A DNA stretch of 64,000 bases, taken from Umezawaea sp036375055 (GTDB lineage Bacteria; Actinomycetota; Actinomycetes; Mycobacteriales; Pseudonocardiaceae). A model generated the notes under the pieces. It did no database searches. It was not told the DNA's origin and worked only from the letters and a program-made list of their open reading frames with translations. The stretch spans positions 43,530-107,529 of the forward strand of contig NZ_DASUSQ010000064.1 of assembly GCF_036375055.1 (NCBI RefSeq), read 5' to 3'. Position numbers and translations under genes: made by a program. Of this stretch, positions 39,126 through 47,783 are shown piece by piece. The first letter of the stretch is position 1; every line of letters begins with the position of its first letter.

Positions 39126-40145
39126 ATGCGCGTCGGTGCGCTCTTAGCCTCACTGCTCATGATCGGGGCGGCGGCGCAGCCCGTGTCCGCCGCGCCCGCG
39201 GACCCCCGTCCCACCGCCATCGTGTCGCTCGGCGACAGCGCGATCTCCGGCGAGGGCGCGGGGTCCTACGAGCCCGGCACCGAGGGCGAGAACGGCAACT
39301 GGTGCCACCGCTCCACCAGGGCGCTGGTCCACCAGACGGCCGTGGCGGACCGCACCTTCAACCTCGCCTGCTCCGGCGCGGACTCGGCCAACGTCTCGCT
39401 GGCCGACACCGTCCACTACACGGAGGGCTCGCAGGCCAGGCGCCTGATCGACATCGCCCGGCAGAACCGCGTGACGACCGTCGTGCTCCAGGTCGGCGCC
39501 AACGACGACCCGCAGTTCGCCGACACGATCGTCAGCTGCATCGCGGCGTGGCTGAACCCGTTCGGCAGCCCGTGCCGCTCGGCGCTCCAGACCCAGTGGC
39601 CCGCGCGGCTCGCGGCGATGGCGCCCAAGGTGGAGAACGCCATCGCCGACGTCCGCTCGGCCATGTCGCAGGCGGGCTACGCGGCGGGCTCGTACAGCTT
39701 CGTCCTCACCTCGTACGCGTCGCCGCTCACCGAGAAGATGGACAAGGTCCTGCACGGCCCGCACGGCTGCCCGGTGCGCCTGGCCGACGCCGAGTACGGC
39801 CGGACCGTGGCCGTGCCCCAGTTCTCCGACGCGCTGCGCGGCGTGGCGACCAGGACCGGCACGAAGTTCCTGGACTTCGCCCGCGCCACCGAGAACCGCG
39901 AGGCGTGCAGCAACAAGAGCGGCAGCTCGACCGGCGAGTGGCAGCGCCGCATCACCGTGGACCCGGAGGCCCTGGTGCACGGCGGCCTGGACGCGATCGG
40001 CATCCACCTGGCGCAGCAGTCCTTCCACCCGAACGCGGCGGCCCACGCGCAGCTGGGCCGGTGCGTGACGGAGTTCGTGCAGTCCGGCACCCAGGCCGCC
40101 CGCTGCCTGGTGGGCGCGGACGGCAACCTGCACGCGGTGCAGTAG
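39126..40145 (+). CDS. Secreted SGNH/GDSL hydrolase
   Basis: This 339-residue exported lipase/esterase has a signal peptide of about 24 residues (MRVGALLASLLMIGAAAQPV then SAAPA). Catalytic blocks are in order: AIVSLGDSAISGEGAGSY (block I Ser in GDS), NLACSGADSANVSL (block II Gly), VVLQVGANDDPQFAD (block III GxND) and SFHPNAAAHAQLG (block V His; an Asp is not in the usual DxxH position, reading S-F-H-P). Several cysteines (GNWCHRS, FNLACSG, IVSCIAAW, GSPCRSA, HGCPV) suggest disulfides. ATG at 39126 follows AGGAG. A perfect 15-bp hairpin follows. Confidence 0.9.
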   Translation: MRVGALLASLLMIGAAAQPVSAAPADPRPTAIVSLGDSAISGEGAGSYEPGTEGENGNWCHRSTRALVHQTAVADRTFNLACSGADSANVSLADTVHYTEGSQARRLIDIARQNRVTTVVLQVGANDDPQFADTIVSCIAAWLNPFGSPCRSALQTQWPARLAAMAPKVENAIADVRSAMSQAGYAAGSYSFVLTSYASPLTEKMDKVLHGPHGCPVRLADAEYGRTVAVPQFSDALRGVATRTGTKFLDFARATENREACSNKSGSSTGEWQRRITVDPEALVHGGLDAIGIHLAQQSFHPNAAAHAQLGRCVTEFVQSGTQAARCLVGADGNLHAVQ

Positions 40146-40157
40146 CGACCGGCGACC

Positions 40158-40192
40158 TCCGGCCCGGTCCCCACCTCGGGGACCGGGCCGGA
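40158..40192. terminator. Terminator between GDSL hydrolase and ABC exporter
   Basis: TCCGGCCCGGTCCCC (40158-40172) and GGGGACCGGGCCGGA (40178-40192) form a perfect 15-bp stem with a 5-base loop between convergent genes. Confidence 0.85.
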
Positions 40193-40201
40193 CGTGCGCG
40201 C

Positions 40202-42073
40202 TCAGGCGGCGACCTCCTGGCTGAACTGCGTCCGGTGCAGCTCCTCGTACCGGCCGCCCGCGGCGAGCAGCGACGCGTGCGTCCCCCGCTCCACCACGCG
40301 CCCGTCCTCCACGACCAGGATCAGGTCGGCGGCCCGCACGGTCGACAGCCGGTGCGCGATCACCACGGACGTCCGCCCGGCCAGCGCTTCCCCCAGCGCC
40401 TCCTGCACGGCGGCCTCCGACGTCGAGTCCAGGTGCGCCGTGGCCTCGTCCAGCACCACCACCCGCGGCCGGGCCAGCAGCAGCCGCGCGATCGTCAACC
40501 GCTGCCGCTCCCCGCCGGACAGCCGGTACCCGCGTTCGCCGACCACGGTGTCCAGCCCGTCCGGCAGCGACGCGATCAACGACGACAGCCGGGCCCGCTC
40601 CAGCACGTCCCACAGCTCCTCCTCGGACGCGGACTCCCGCGCCAGCAGCAGGTTGGACCGGATCGACTCGTGGAACAGGTGCCCGTCCTGGGTCACCATC
40701 CCCAGCGCGGCCCGCACGGACGAGGCGGTCAGGTCCCGGACGTCCACGTCCCCCAGCCGCACGCTGCCGGAGTCCACGTCGTACAGCCGGGCCGCCAGCT
40801 GCGCGATCGTCGACTTGCCCGCGCCGGAGGACCCCACCAGGGCCACCATCTGCCCCGGCTCGACCCGGAACGACACGTCGTGCAGCACGTCCACGCCGCC
40901 GCGGGTGTCGAGCGCGGCCACCTCCTCCAGCGACGCCAGCGACACCCTGTCCGCCGACGGGTAGGCGAAGGTGACCCCGGAGAACTCCAGGCCGACCGGG
41001 CCGTCGGGCACGGGCACGGCACCGGGCTTCTCCGCGATCAGCGGCTCCAGGTCCAGCACCTCGAACACCCGCTCGAACGACACCAGCGCGGTCATGACCT
41101 CGACCCGCGCGCTGGCCAGCGCCGTCAGCGGCGTGTACAGCCTGGTGATCAGCAGCGCCAGCGCCACCACCGCGCCGGGCTCCAGCGAGCCGCGCAGCGC
41201 GAAGAACCCGCCCAGCCCGTACACCAGGGCGAGGGCCAGCGAGGACACGATGGTCAGCGCGGTCAGGAACACCCACTGCACCATCGCCGACCGCACGCCG
41301 ATGTCCCGCACCCGCCGAGCGCGGGCCGCGAACTCCGCGGACTCCCCGGCGGGGTTGCCGAACAGCTTCACCAGCGTCGCACCCGGCGCCGAGAACCTCT
41401 CGGTCATCTGGGTGCTCATGGCGGCGTCGTGGTTCGCGGCCTCCCGCTCCAGCGCGGCGAGCTTGCCGCCCATCCGCCGGGCGGGGAGCACGAAGACGGG
41501 CAGCAGCACCAGCGCCAGCAGCGTGATCTGCCACGAGATGCCGATCATCACGACCAGCGTCAGCAGCAGCGTCACCAGGTTGCTGACCACGCCGGACAGC
41601 GTGTCGCTGAACGCCCGCTGCGCCCCGATGACGTCGTTGTTGAGCCTGCTCACCAGCGCGCCGGTCCGCGTGCGGGTGAAGAAGGCGACGGGCATCCGCT
41701 GCACGTGGTCGAAGACGGCGGTGCGCAGGTCGAGGATCAGGCCTTCACCGATGCTGGAGGACAGCCACCGGGACAGCACCCCGACGCCCGCCTCCACCAC
41801 GGCGATCACGGCGATCAGCCCGGCGAGGCCGACCACGACGTTCAGGGGCCCGCCGTCGTTGATGGCGGTGACGATCCGGCCCGCGATCACGGGTGTCGCG
41901 ACGGTGAGGACCGCGGCGACGACGCTCAGCGCCAGGAACCGGGCCAGCCGGGAGCGGTGCGGTGCGGCGAACCGGGCTATGCGCCCCAGGGTCGCCTTGG
42001 AGAACGGTCGCTTGTCCTGCTGGGCGTTCATGACGTGGTGCAGCGACATCCACGCGGTGACATCCATGCTCAT
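40202..42073 (-). CDS. ABC exporter, fused permease and ATPase
   Basis: This 623-residue half-transporter of the multidrug/lipid exporter type has an N-terminal transmembrane domain with six helices over about residues 35-320 (FLALSVVAAVLTVATPVIAG; LAGLIAVIAVVEAGVGVLS; LLLTLVVMIGISWQITLLAL and others). The ATPase follows, with Walker A VALVGSSGAGKST near 398-410, signature YRLSGGERQRL, Walker B VVVLDEATAHLD and switch His in VIAHRLS. Two chains should dimerise. Start: ATG at 42073, or the ATG two codons on; neither has a good ribosome-binding site. No MarR/TetR gene or partner half-transporter adjoins. Substrate unknown. Confidence 0.93.
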   Translation of the reverse strand: MSMDVTAWMSLHHVMNAQQDKRPFSKATLGRIARFAAPHRSRLARFLALSVVAAVLTVATPVIAGRIVTAINDGGPLNVVVGLAGLIAVIAVVEAGVGVLSRWLSSSIGEGLILDLRTAVFDHVQRMPVAFFTRTRTGALVSRLNNDVIGAQRAFSDTLSGVVSNLVTLLLTLVVMIGISWQITLLALVLLPVFVLPARRMGGKLAALEREAANHDAAMSTQMTERFSAPGATLVKLFGNPAGESAEFAARARRVRDIGVRSAMVQWVFLTALTIVSSLALALVYGLGGFFALRGSLEPGAVVALALLITRLYTPLTALASARVEVMTALVSFERVFEVLDLEPLIAEKPGAVPVPDGPVGLEFSGVTFAYPSADRVSLASLEEVAALDTRGGVDVLHDVSFRVEPGQMVALVGSSGAGKSTIAQLAARLYDVDSGSVRLGDVDVRDLTASSVRAALGMVTQDGHLFHESIRSNLLLARESASEEELWDVLERARLSSLIASLPDGLDTVVGERGYRLSGGERQRLTIARLLLARPRVVVLDEATAHLDSTSEAAVQEALGEALAGRTSVVIAHRLSTVRAADLILVVEDGRVVERGTHASLLAAGGRYEELHRTQFSQEVAA

Positions 42074-42137
42074 GCGGCCGACGGTAGGACCTCGACTTAA
42101 GGTGAGGTCAACCGGAAAAAAGGCCCTGCAACGCGGT

Positions 42138-42171
42138 GTGGGCCCGCACTCCCCATGGAGTACGAGCCCAC
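42138..42171 (-). terminator. Terminator behind the cold-shock gene
   Basis: GTGGGC...ACTCC pairs with GGAGT...GCCCAC (42138-42143/42166-42171 and 42048-style inner arm 42168-42152 region) around a CCAT loop. On the lower strand a run of six T follows about 12 bases later, giving a near-classic intrinsic terminator for the cold-shock gene. Confidence 0.7.
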
Positions 42172-42186
42172 AACTTCACGAACAGA

Positions 42187-42390
42187 TCAGACGGTGCGGA
42201 CCTGCTGGGCCTGCGGGCCCTTCTGGCCCTGGCCGATCTCGAACTCCACGCGCTGACCCTCGTCGAGGGACTTGAAACCGCTGCCCGTGATCTCCGAGTA
42301 GTGGACGAAGACGTCAGGACCGCCACCGTCCTGCTCGATGAAGCCGAAGCCCTTTTCGCCGTTGAACCACTTAACAGTGCCCTGCGCCAT
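42187..42390 (-). CDS. Cold-shock protein (CspA family)
   Basis: This 67-residue single cold-shock domain protein is an RNA chaperone. It contains both RNA-binding motifs, KGFGFIE (RNP1) near residue 13-19 and VFVHYSEI (RNP2) near 27-34, and reads GTVKWFNGEKGFGFIEQDGG at the start, as in actinobacterial CspA/SC7.0-type proteins. The ATG follows AAGGAG. The upstream stretch is unusually AT-rich for this DNA and likely forms a long 5' leader, the usual place for cold control. A hairpin with T tract follows. Confidence 0.97.
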   Translation of the reverse strand: MAQGTVKWFNGEKGFGFIEQDGGGPDVFVHYSEITGSGFKSLDEGQRVEFEIGQGQKGPQAQQVRTV

Positions 42391-42712
42391 GCGACTAACT
42401 CCTTGTAAGCCTGAGTCAGGTCCTCACGACGAGGAACCCTGATCTCTCCCGGTATCTTGCCACGTCCGGGCCGGTTTTGCGCCGTCGTACTCGCAGAAGC
42501 GGGCTAAATCACGTTGTTCGGCCTGGTCAGAGCCATATTTTTCAGTGCGGCTCCCGCGTTTTTCGGGCCCTTCGGCCCTCATTTTCCCGCCTGGGCCACC
42601 TGTTCGAGTGAACTGGACGCCCGAAGTGGCCGGGGGGAAAATCGCACACTACCTGTGATGTGAATCACATATTTTCTCGTTTCGTCAGGAAATCAAGTCG
42701 AAAATTCGCGTC
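42391..42712. promoter_or_regulatory. Leader and promoter region of the cold-shock gene
   Basis: This 322-bp gap holds no gene. It is AT-richer than the average (words such as AATCACGTTGTTCGG, ATATTTTTCAG, AATCACATATTTTCTCG). The left part should be the 5' leader and promoter of the cold-shock gene. The right part is the 3' end of the PP2C gene transcript. GGCCCTTCGGCCC near 42567 is a small inverted repeat. Confidence 0.5.
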
Positions 42713-43429
42713 TCACGTCACGTCGACCACCAGGGCGGTGGCGTTGTCCGTGCCGCCCGCGCGCAGGGCGGCCCCCACCAGCAGCGCCGAGGCCGCCGCC
42801 GGGTCGCCCGCGCCCGCGAGGACGAGCCGCAGGTCCTCGTGCGCGAGGCGCCCGTGGACGCCGTCCGTGGTGAGGACCAGCCTTCCCGCGCCGCGGGGCG
42901 CGTGCGCCAGCCCGATCGACGAGGGGTCGCTCATCCGCACCGAGTTGGTCACCACGTGCTCCATCCGCGGCGTCGGCGTCCGCCCGCGGGCGCGGAAGTG
43001 CTCGGCCACCGTCTGGTCGGTCGTCAGCCGCGTCAGCGCCGTCCCGTCCCAGAAGTAGGCCCGCGCGTCACCCGCCCAGGCCACCGTGAAGCCGCCGCCG
43101 AGCCGGGGAGCCGCCGTCACGAGCACGGCGTCACCCGCCAGGTGGCGCTCGTCGTCGGGCAGCCACGCCTCCAGCACCGCGCGCGCCGCCGCCACGGCCC
43201 GACCCGCGCCGAGCCGGGCCGCCTCGCGCGCCGCCGCCCCGGCCGCGAGCCGGGCGGCCCTCCCCGCGCCCTCGGAGTCGCCGATGCCGTCCGCCACGGC
43301 GAAGGCCAGGCCGCCCGAGGAGGGGTCGCGGCAGGTCGCCGCGGCGTCCGCGTTGTGCCCGCGCGGCCCCCGCTCGCTGCACGTCCCGCTGGTCAACCGG
43401 ACCGGCCGCGGCACCTGTTCCACCAGCAT
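42713..43429 (-). CDS. PP2C-family serine/threonine phosphatase
   Basis: This 238-residue metal-dependent protein phosphatase has PP2C motifs: HNADAAATCRD with an early Asp region, LAFAVADGIGDSEGAGRAAR (metal Asp in ADGIG), VAWAGDARAYFWDG (G-D), RLVLTTDGVHG (D-G) and GGTDNATALVVDV (final D-N). It would dephosphorylate Ser/Thr-kinase targets. I took the ATG at 43429, with GAGGAGG 9 bases upstream; a longer frame to 43504 exists but lacks a start signal. It is divergent from the M14 carboxypeptidase gene. No kinase gene adjoins. Confidence 0.87.
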   Translation of the reverse strand: MLVEQVPRPVRLTSGTCSERGPRGHNADAAATCRDPSSGGLAFAVADGIGDSEGAGRAARLAAGAAAREAARLGAGRAVAAARAVLEAWLPDDERHLAGDAVLVTAAPRLGGGFTVAWAGDARAYFWDGTALTRLTTDQTVAEHFRARGRTPTPRMEHVVTNSVRMSDPSSIGLAHAPRGAGRLVLTTDGVHGRLAHEDLRLVLAGAGDPAAASALLVGAALRAGGTDNATALVVDVT

Positions 43430-43511
43430 GGCGTCCTCCTCGTCGTTCGCTCTGACCCCAGGAAGCCAGACAAACCGAAGAAACAAGCCAGAACCACCTG
43501 TCAAGACGCTG

Positions 43512-43538
43512 AGAAACCTCCTACTTACAGGGGTTTCT
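43512..43538. promoter_or_regulatory. Inverted repeat between PP2C and M14 peptidase genes
   Basis: AGAAACC (43512-43518) and GGTTTCT (43532-43538) are perfect 7-bp arms with a 13-base AT-richer spacer containing CCTACTTACAGG, in the divergent promoter region. It may be a regulator site. Confidence 0.35.
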
Positions 43539-43606
43539 GCCGCTGCGACCGGTCGCTACCGTGTCGCTTCCCCGGCACGCTGCCGGCCTACTGAGGGGTG
43601 GATCGG

Positions 43607-46105
43607 ATGAGGTCAAGACGGAAGCAAGCGGCAAGAGCGGTGATCGCGGTGGGCGTCGGCTCCGCCGTCGTGTTCGGGCTCAACGCGCCGGTCTCGGCCG
43701 CCGCGGAGAACGTCCTCCGCGCCGACCGCGCGGTCGCCCGTTCCTGCTTCGCCGGAGTGCTCCCCGCCCGCACCGCGGGGGTGGACCGCCGGGAGGTGAC
43801 CTCCACAGTGGACGGACTCGTCCAGGCGCGGTTGGCCGCCGGGAACGGCGGCACCGGCGACTGGGACGTGGCCGTGTTCGACAAGGCGAACGGAAAGCTG
43901 GTGGCGGCGTCGACCGCGCTCGCCTCCCGCGAGCTGGCCGAGAGCTTCGTGACCAAGGGGCAGCAGCTCGTCGTCCAGGGCTGCCGGTACGCCGGTGACA
44001 CCCGCTCGGTCGTGCTGGGCGTCGACTTCCTCGCGCTCACGCCGCAGGGCACGCCCACCCCCGGCGTGACCGCCGAGACGGCCCCGGAGCGCGCCGAGCT
44101 GGTCCGCGTGGCCACCGCCGACCAGCAGGACAAGAACAAGCTGCTCGGCCTCGGCCTCGACGTGACGGAGAAGGCGGACGCCACGGGCGTCGACGTCGTC
44201 CTCGCGGGCGAGGCCGACCGCGAGGTGCTGCGCGGGAGCGGGTTCCGCTTCGAGGTGCTGAACCCCGACCTGTCCGCCACCTCCCGCGAGAACGCCCGCG
44301 AGGACGCCGAGTTCGCCGCGACCACCGAGCGCACCGGGCTGCCCTCGGGCCGCACGGGCTACCGGCACCTGTGGGACTACAACTTCGAGATGAAGGAGTT
44401 GGCGCGCGAGAACCCGAAGCTGGTGCGCGCCTTCACCCTCCCGCACGCCACGGTCGAGGGCCTGGACGTCGTCGGCGTCGAGGTGGCGACCAACGTCGCC
44501 AACACCGCCGACGGCAAGCCGGTCAACCTGCTGATGGCGCTGCACCACGCCCGCGAGTGGCCGTCGGGCGAGCACGCGATGGAGTGGATCTACGAGCTGG
44601 TCGACGGGTACTCCCGCGACCGGGAGGTGCGAGGCCTCGTCGAGCGCACCCGCAACATCATCATCCCGGTGGTCAACGCCGACGGCTTCACCATCTCCCG
44701 CGAGGCCGAGCCGAAGGGCGACTTCAGCCGGTTCGACTACGAGATGAAGCGCAAGAACTGCCAGGCGGACGACTCCCCGGAGCAGTTCCGCACGGGCGTC
44801 TGCAAGGCGAACCCGGCGGGCGCGCAGCGCGGCACCGACCCGAACCGCAACTACGCGGGCTTCTGGGGCGGCGCGGGCGCGTCGACCTCCTGGTCGGGCG
44901 AGACGTTCCGCGGCTCCAGCCCGTTCTCCGAGCCGGAGACGCGCAACATCCGCGACCTGGTGTCCAGCCGCCAGGTCACCAACCTGATGACCCTGCACAC
45001 CTACTCCAACCTGGTGCTGCGCGTGCCCGGCGTGTTCGGCACCCGGCCGCCGCTGGACGAGCCGCTGAACAAGGCGCTCGGCGACCTCATGGCCTCGCGC
45101 AACGGCTACACCAGCCAGCCGTCGTGGGCGCTGTACGACACCAGCGGCACCACCGAGGACTGGTCGTACTGGGCGACCGGCGGCTACGGCTACACGATGG
45201 AGATCGGTCTCGACGGCTTCCACCCGCAGTACTCCACGGGTGTCGTCGCCGAGTACCTCGGCCAGGCCCCGGCGCAGGGCGCGGGCAAGGGCGGCAACCG
45301 CGCCGCCTTCCTCGACATGCTGAGGAACGCGGCCACCCCCGAGGCCCACTCGACGCTGGTCGGCACCGCGCCGCGCGGCTACGAGCTGGCGCTGCGCAAG
45401 TCGTTCCAGACGCCCACGTCGCCCGTCCGCCAGCCGGACGGCACGACCAAGCCCGCGATCTACGTGCAGGACACGCTCAACTCCACGCTCGACGCGACGG
45501 GCGGCAGGTTCTCCTGGGCCGTCAACCCGTCGACCCGCCCGTACGTCGCGGGCCGCTACGGCCGCGACCCGCAGGCCCCGGTGCAGCAGGACATCCAGCT
45601 CGCCAACCCGGAGGGCGTGCCCGCCGAGAACACCCGGTACCCGGCCGACCCGACCGCGGACCGCATCCCCTTCACGGTCAAGGGGATGCCCGAGGTCGAC
45701 AACGGCAAGGTCTCCATCACCGTCAACTGGGGCTCCCCGGCCACCGACTGGGACCTCTTCATCGTCGACGCCGACGGCGAGACCGTCACCTCGTCCGCCG
45801 CGGGCGGCACGAACAGCGAGACCGCGGTCCTGTTCGACCCGCCCGCCGGTGAGTACACGGCCGTGGTCGTCAACTACAGCCAGGCGAACCCGGCGACGCC
45901 GGACGACTGGACGGGTGGACTGGTCGAGTTCGCCCCGCCGGTCCCCGCCACGTACGGCCCGAAGGAGTCGTACACGCTCACGTGCAAGGACCGCCGGGGC
46001 CGCATCGTCGGCCTGACCGACGTGTTCGTGGACCGCGGCCAGACCGTCGACGTCGGCGCCGTGTGCACCGACTCGGCCCGCGCCACCAAGCAGCGCAAGC
46101 GCTAG
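43607..46105 (+). CDS. Secreted M14 zinc carboxypeptidase
   Basis: This 832-residue exported metallopeptidase has a signal peptide of about 34 residues (MRSRRKQAARAVIAVGVGSA then VVFGLNAPVSAAA). An N-terminal pro-like region to about 240 is followed by the M14 domain: zinc ligands His and Glu in MALHHAREWPSGEHAMEWIY, third His in MTLHTYSNLVLRV, substrate-binding TDPNRNYAGFWG and the catalytic Glu in YGYTMEIGLDGFHPQY. A C-terminal beta domain (WGSPATDWDLFIVDADGETV) resembles a pre-peptidase C-terminal type module. ATG at 43607 follows GAGGGG; GTG three codons earlier is an alternative. A 36-bp palindrome follows the stop. Confidence 0.92.
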   Translation: MRSRRKQAARAVIAVGVGSAVVFGLNAPVSAAAENVLRADRAVARSCFAGVLPARTAGVDRREVTSTVDGLVQARLAAGNGGTGDWDVAVFDKANGKLVAASTALASRELAESFVTKGQQLVVQGCRYAGDTRSVVLGVDFLALTPQGTPTPGVTAETAPERAELVRVATADQQDKNKLLGLGLDVTEKADATGVDVVLAGEADREVLRGSGFRFEVLNPDLSATSRENAREDAEFAATTERTGLPSGRTGYRHLWDYNFEMKELARENPKLVRAFTLPHATVEGLDVVGVEVATNVANTADGKPVNLLMALHHAREWPSGEHAMEWIYELVDGYSRDREVRGLVERTRNIIIPVVNADGFTISREAEPKGDFSRFDYEMKRKNCQADDSPEQFRTGVCKANPAGAQRGTDPNRNYAGFWGGAGASTSWSGETFRGSSPFSEPETRNIRDLVSSRQVTNLMTLHTYSNLVLRVPGVFGTRPPLDEPLNKALGDLMASRNGYTSQPSWALYDTSGTTEDWSYWATGGYGYTMEIGLDGFHPQYSTGVVAEYLGQAPAQGAGKGGNRAAFLDMLRNAATPEAHSTLVGTAPRGYELALRKSFQTPTSPVRQPDGTTKPAIYVQDTLNSTLDATGGRFSWAVNPSTRPYVAGRYGRDPQAPVQQDIQLANPEGVPAENTRYPADPTADRIPFTVKGMPEVDNGKVSITVNWGSPATDWDLFIVDADGETVTSSAAGGTNSETAVLFDPPAGEYTAVVVNYSQANPATPDDWTGGLVEFAPPVPATYGPKESYTLTCKDRRGRIVGLTDVFVDRGQTVDVGAVCTDSARATKQRKR

Positions 46106-46110
46106 CCGGA

Positions 46111-46146
46111 GCGCGGGGCCTCCCGGACGTCCGGGAGGCCCCGCGC
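46111..46146. terminator. 36-bp perfect palindrome after the carboxypeptidase gene
   Basis: GCGCGGGGCCTCCCGGAC and its exact complement meet at 46128/46129, giving a stem of 16 bp with an ACGT loop. It lies between convergent genes, five bases after the M14 stop. Confidence 0.82.
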
Positions 46147-46160
46147 CGCCGACCGGGGGC

Positions 46161-46700
46161 TCAGCAGGTGGGTGGTAGCCAGCCGGGCTCGCCGACGACG
46201 TCCTCGGGGGACGCCGTCATGGTGTTCGGCCGCTCCGGCGTTCCGACGCCGAAGCTGAACCCGACCAGCCCGCCGGGGCACACCCGCAGCGCGCTCGGAC
46301 CGCCGTCGGTGCCGCTGCCGCGCCAGGCGAGCGGGTCGAGGGCGACCCGCCACACCTTCCAGTGCGCCTCGCCGCCGACGTGCCCGTCGCACGCCTCCGC
46401 GGCGGGGAGGCCGTCGACGCGGCACACGTAGTCCCGGTCGCCGTAGGACCCGGTCCCCGCGCCCGCGCGCACGGCGAACCCCGCCCGCTCCAGCGCGGCC
46501 CGAGCGGTCCCCGGATCGCCGGAGGCGCACCGGACCGCGGTTCCGGAGCCGCCCGCGCCCGTGGTGTCGACCGCGACCGTGACCCCCGAGGGCGACGGGC
46601 ACGGTCCCGCCGTCCAGGTCCCGTCCGCGGGCACGACGGCGGACAGCAGTGCGGACGTCACGGCGGCGAGGCGGCTGAGGGGCGTGAGCACGGGCCGCAC
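46161..46700 (-). CDS. Small secreted protein of unknown function
   Basis: This 179-residue exported protein has a signal-type start, VRPVLTPLSRLAAVTSALLS then AVVPADG, followed by a domain with the pattern GVTVAVDTTGAGGSGTAVRC, GDPGTARAALERAGFAV and DRDYVCRVDGLPAAEACDGH, ending near WKVWRVALD...GFSFGVGTPER. I recall a family of actinobacterial secreted proteins with this C..GDP..AL..AGF..YVCR..G.P layout, sometimes near cobalamin/cobalt uptake genes, but have no firm name. I took GTG at 46700; an upstream start at 46736 adds twelve residues. It is convergent with the M14 gene. Confidence 0.7.
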   Translation of the reverse strand: MRPVLTPLSRLAAVTSALLSAVVPADGTWTAGPCPSPSGVTVAVDTTGAGGSGTAVRCASGDPGTARAALERAGFAVRAGAGTGSYGDRDYVCRVDGLPAAEACDGHVGGEAHWKVWRVALDPLAWRGSGTDGGPSALRVCPGGLVGFSFGVGTPERPNTMTASPEDVVGEPGWLPPTC

Positions 46701-46954
46701 ACTACGTCCGGTGACCACATCGCGCTCCTCGACCACCGAGAGCGCTCGGAGTAGCGCAGATCACTGGTCCCCCGCCGGAAGTTCGTTGTGGTTCAACAAC
46801 CTTTGGGACTTATGTCCGGTTAAAGGGTCTTGTCGGCGTGATCACGCGGTTCCAGGATGGGCGAACACGGTCGGATATCACCCGTGCGGGTGATCAAGCC
46901 GACTGTCCGAAGAGGACCGACCAGGCCCTCTCGGCAGCCGAAAGGTTCGTTCGC

Positions 46955-47695
46955 GTGGCACGCAGAGGCCTCATCGCCGTCATCGCCCCCCTCACGCTCG
47001 CCGTCACGTTCGTGACCGCCGGGGGTGGCACCGCCCAGTCGCAGGTGCCCAACCAGAGCCCGGTCAACATCACGATCGGCTCGATCAGGATCGACCCCGC
47101 GCAGCCGAGGCTGATCACCTCCTACGGCCACTCCGACGTGGAACTGGAGTACGTCCGCAAGGACGCGGCCAGCGCGACCGGGTGCACGACCCGGCACCAC
47201 GAGGAGACGGAGGAGGCGAACGTCGTGCCCGGCGCCGCCCACGTCACCGTGGCCGGGGTCCGCTACGAGCTGGAGCAGTTCCACTTCCACACGCCGTCCG
47301 AGCACCGCTTCCAGGGCCGTTCCGACCCGATGGAGATGCACTTCGTGCACCGCAGCGCGGCGGGCGCGCTGCTGGTGGTCGGCGTTCCGCTGCGCGCGGG
47401 CGCACCGTCCACCGTGGACAGGGTGCTGGCGAGGCTCGCGCCCGAGTGCGGCGAGAACGTCGAGGTCGGCGACGTGGACCTGAACTCGCTCCTGCCGCGC
47501 AACCACACCACGTTCCGCTACAACGGGTCGCTGACCACCGCGCCGTTCACCGAGGGCGTGCAGTGGTTCCTGACCAGCGAGCTGACCGTGTCCCAGGCGA
47601 CCATCAACCGGTTCCAGGGCCTGTTCACCAGCGGCAACGCCCGCGCCACCCAGCCGCTCAACGGCCGGACCGTGACCGAGGTCCCGCAGTTCTAG
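46955..47695 (+). CDS. Secreted alpha-type carbonic anhydrase
   Basis: This 246-residue exported enzyme hydrates CO2. The signal peptide covers about residues 1-28 (VARRGLIAVIAPLTLAVTFV...). The mature part starts NQSPVNITIGSI, equivalent to the QSPI segment of alpha enzymes. Zinc ligands are the two His of LEQFHFHTPSEH and the third in MEMHFVHRS, with the Glu between as in the family. NGSLTTAPFTEGVQWFL is the conserved NGSLTTPPC-like stretch, with Ala-Pro-Phe where Cys often stands, so the usual disulfide is absent. GTG at 46955 follows AAAGG. A perfect hairpin ends the gene. Confidence 0.93.
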   Translation: MARRGLIAVIAPLTLAVTFVTAGGGTAQSQVPNQSPVNITIGSIRIDPAQPRLITSYGHSDVELEYVRKDAASATGCTTRHHEETEEANVVPGAAHVTVAGVRYELEQFHFHTPSEHRFQGRSDPMEMHFVHRSAAGALLVVGVPLRAGAPSTVDRVLARLAPECGENVEVGDVDLNSLLPRNHTTFRYNGSLTTAPFTEGVQWFLTSELTVSQATINRFQGLFTSGNARATQPLNGRTVTEVPQF

Positions 47696-47701
47696 CAGGT
47701 C

Positions 47702-47735
47702 GGCGGGGCCGTCCGAGGAAGCGGACGGCCCCGCC
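47702..47735. terminator. Terminator after carbonic anhydrase
   Basis: GGCGGGGCCGTCCG (47702-47715) and CGGACGGCCCCGCC (47722-47735) form a perfect 14-bp stem with a 6-base loop, seven bases after the stop. Confidence 0.85.
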
Positions 47736-47783
47736 GGGTAAATGGGGGGCGTCGGATCTGGGGCCGATGGCAGGATGGGCGGT

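Noticed and set aside
39302..42100. Long upper-strand frame across the GDSL hydrolase and opposite the ABC exporter
   Set aside because: It crosses a perfect terminator and overlaps two well-supported genes in other frames.
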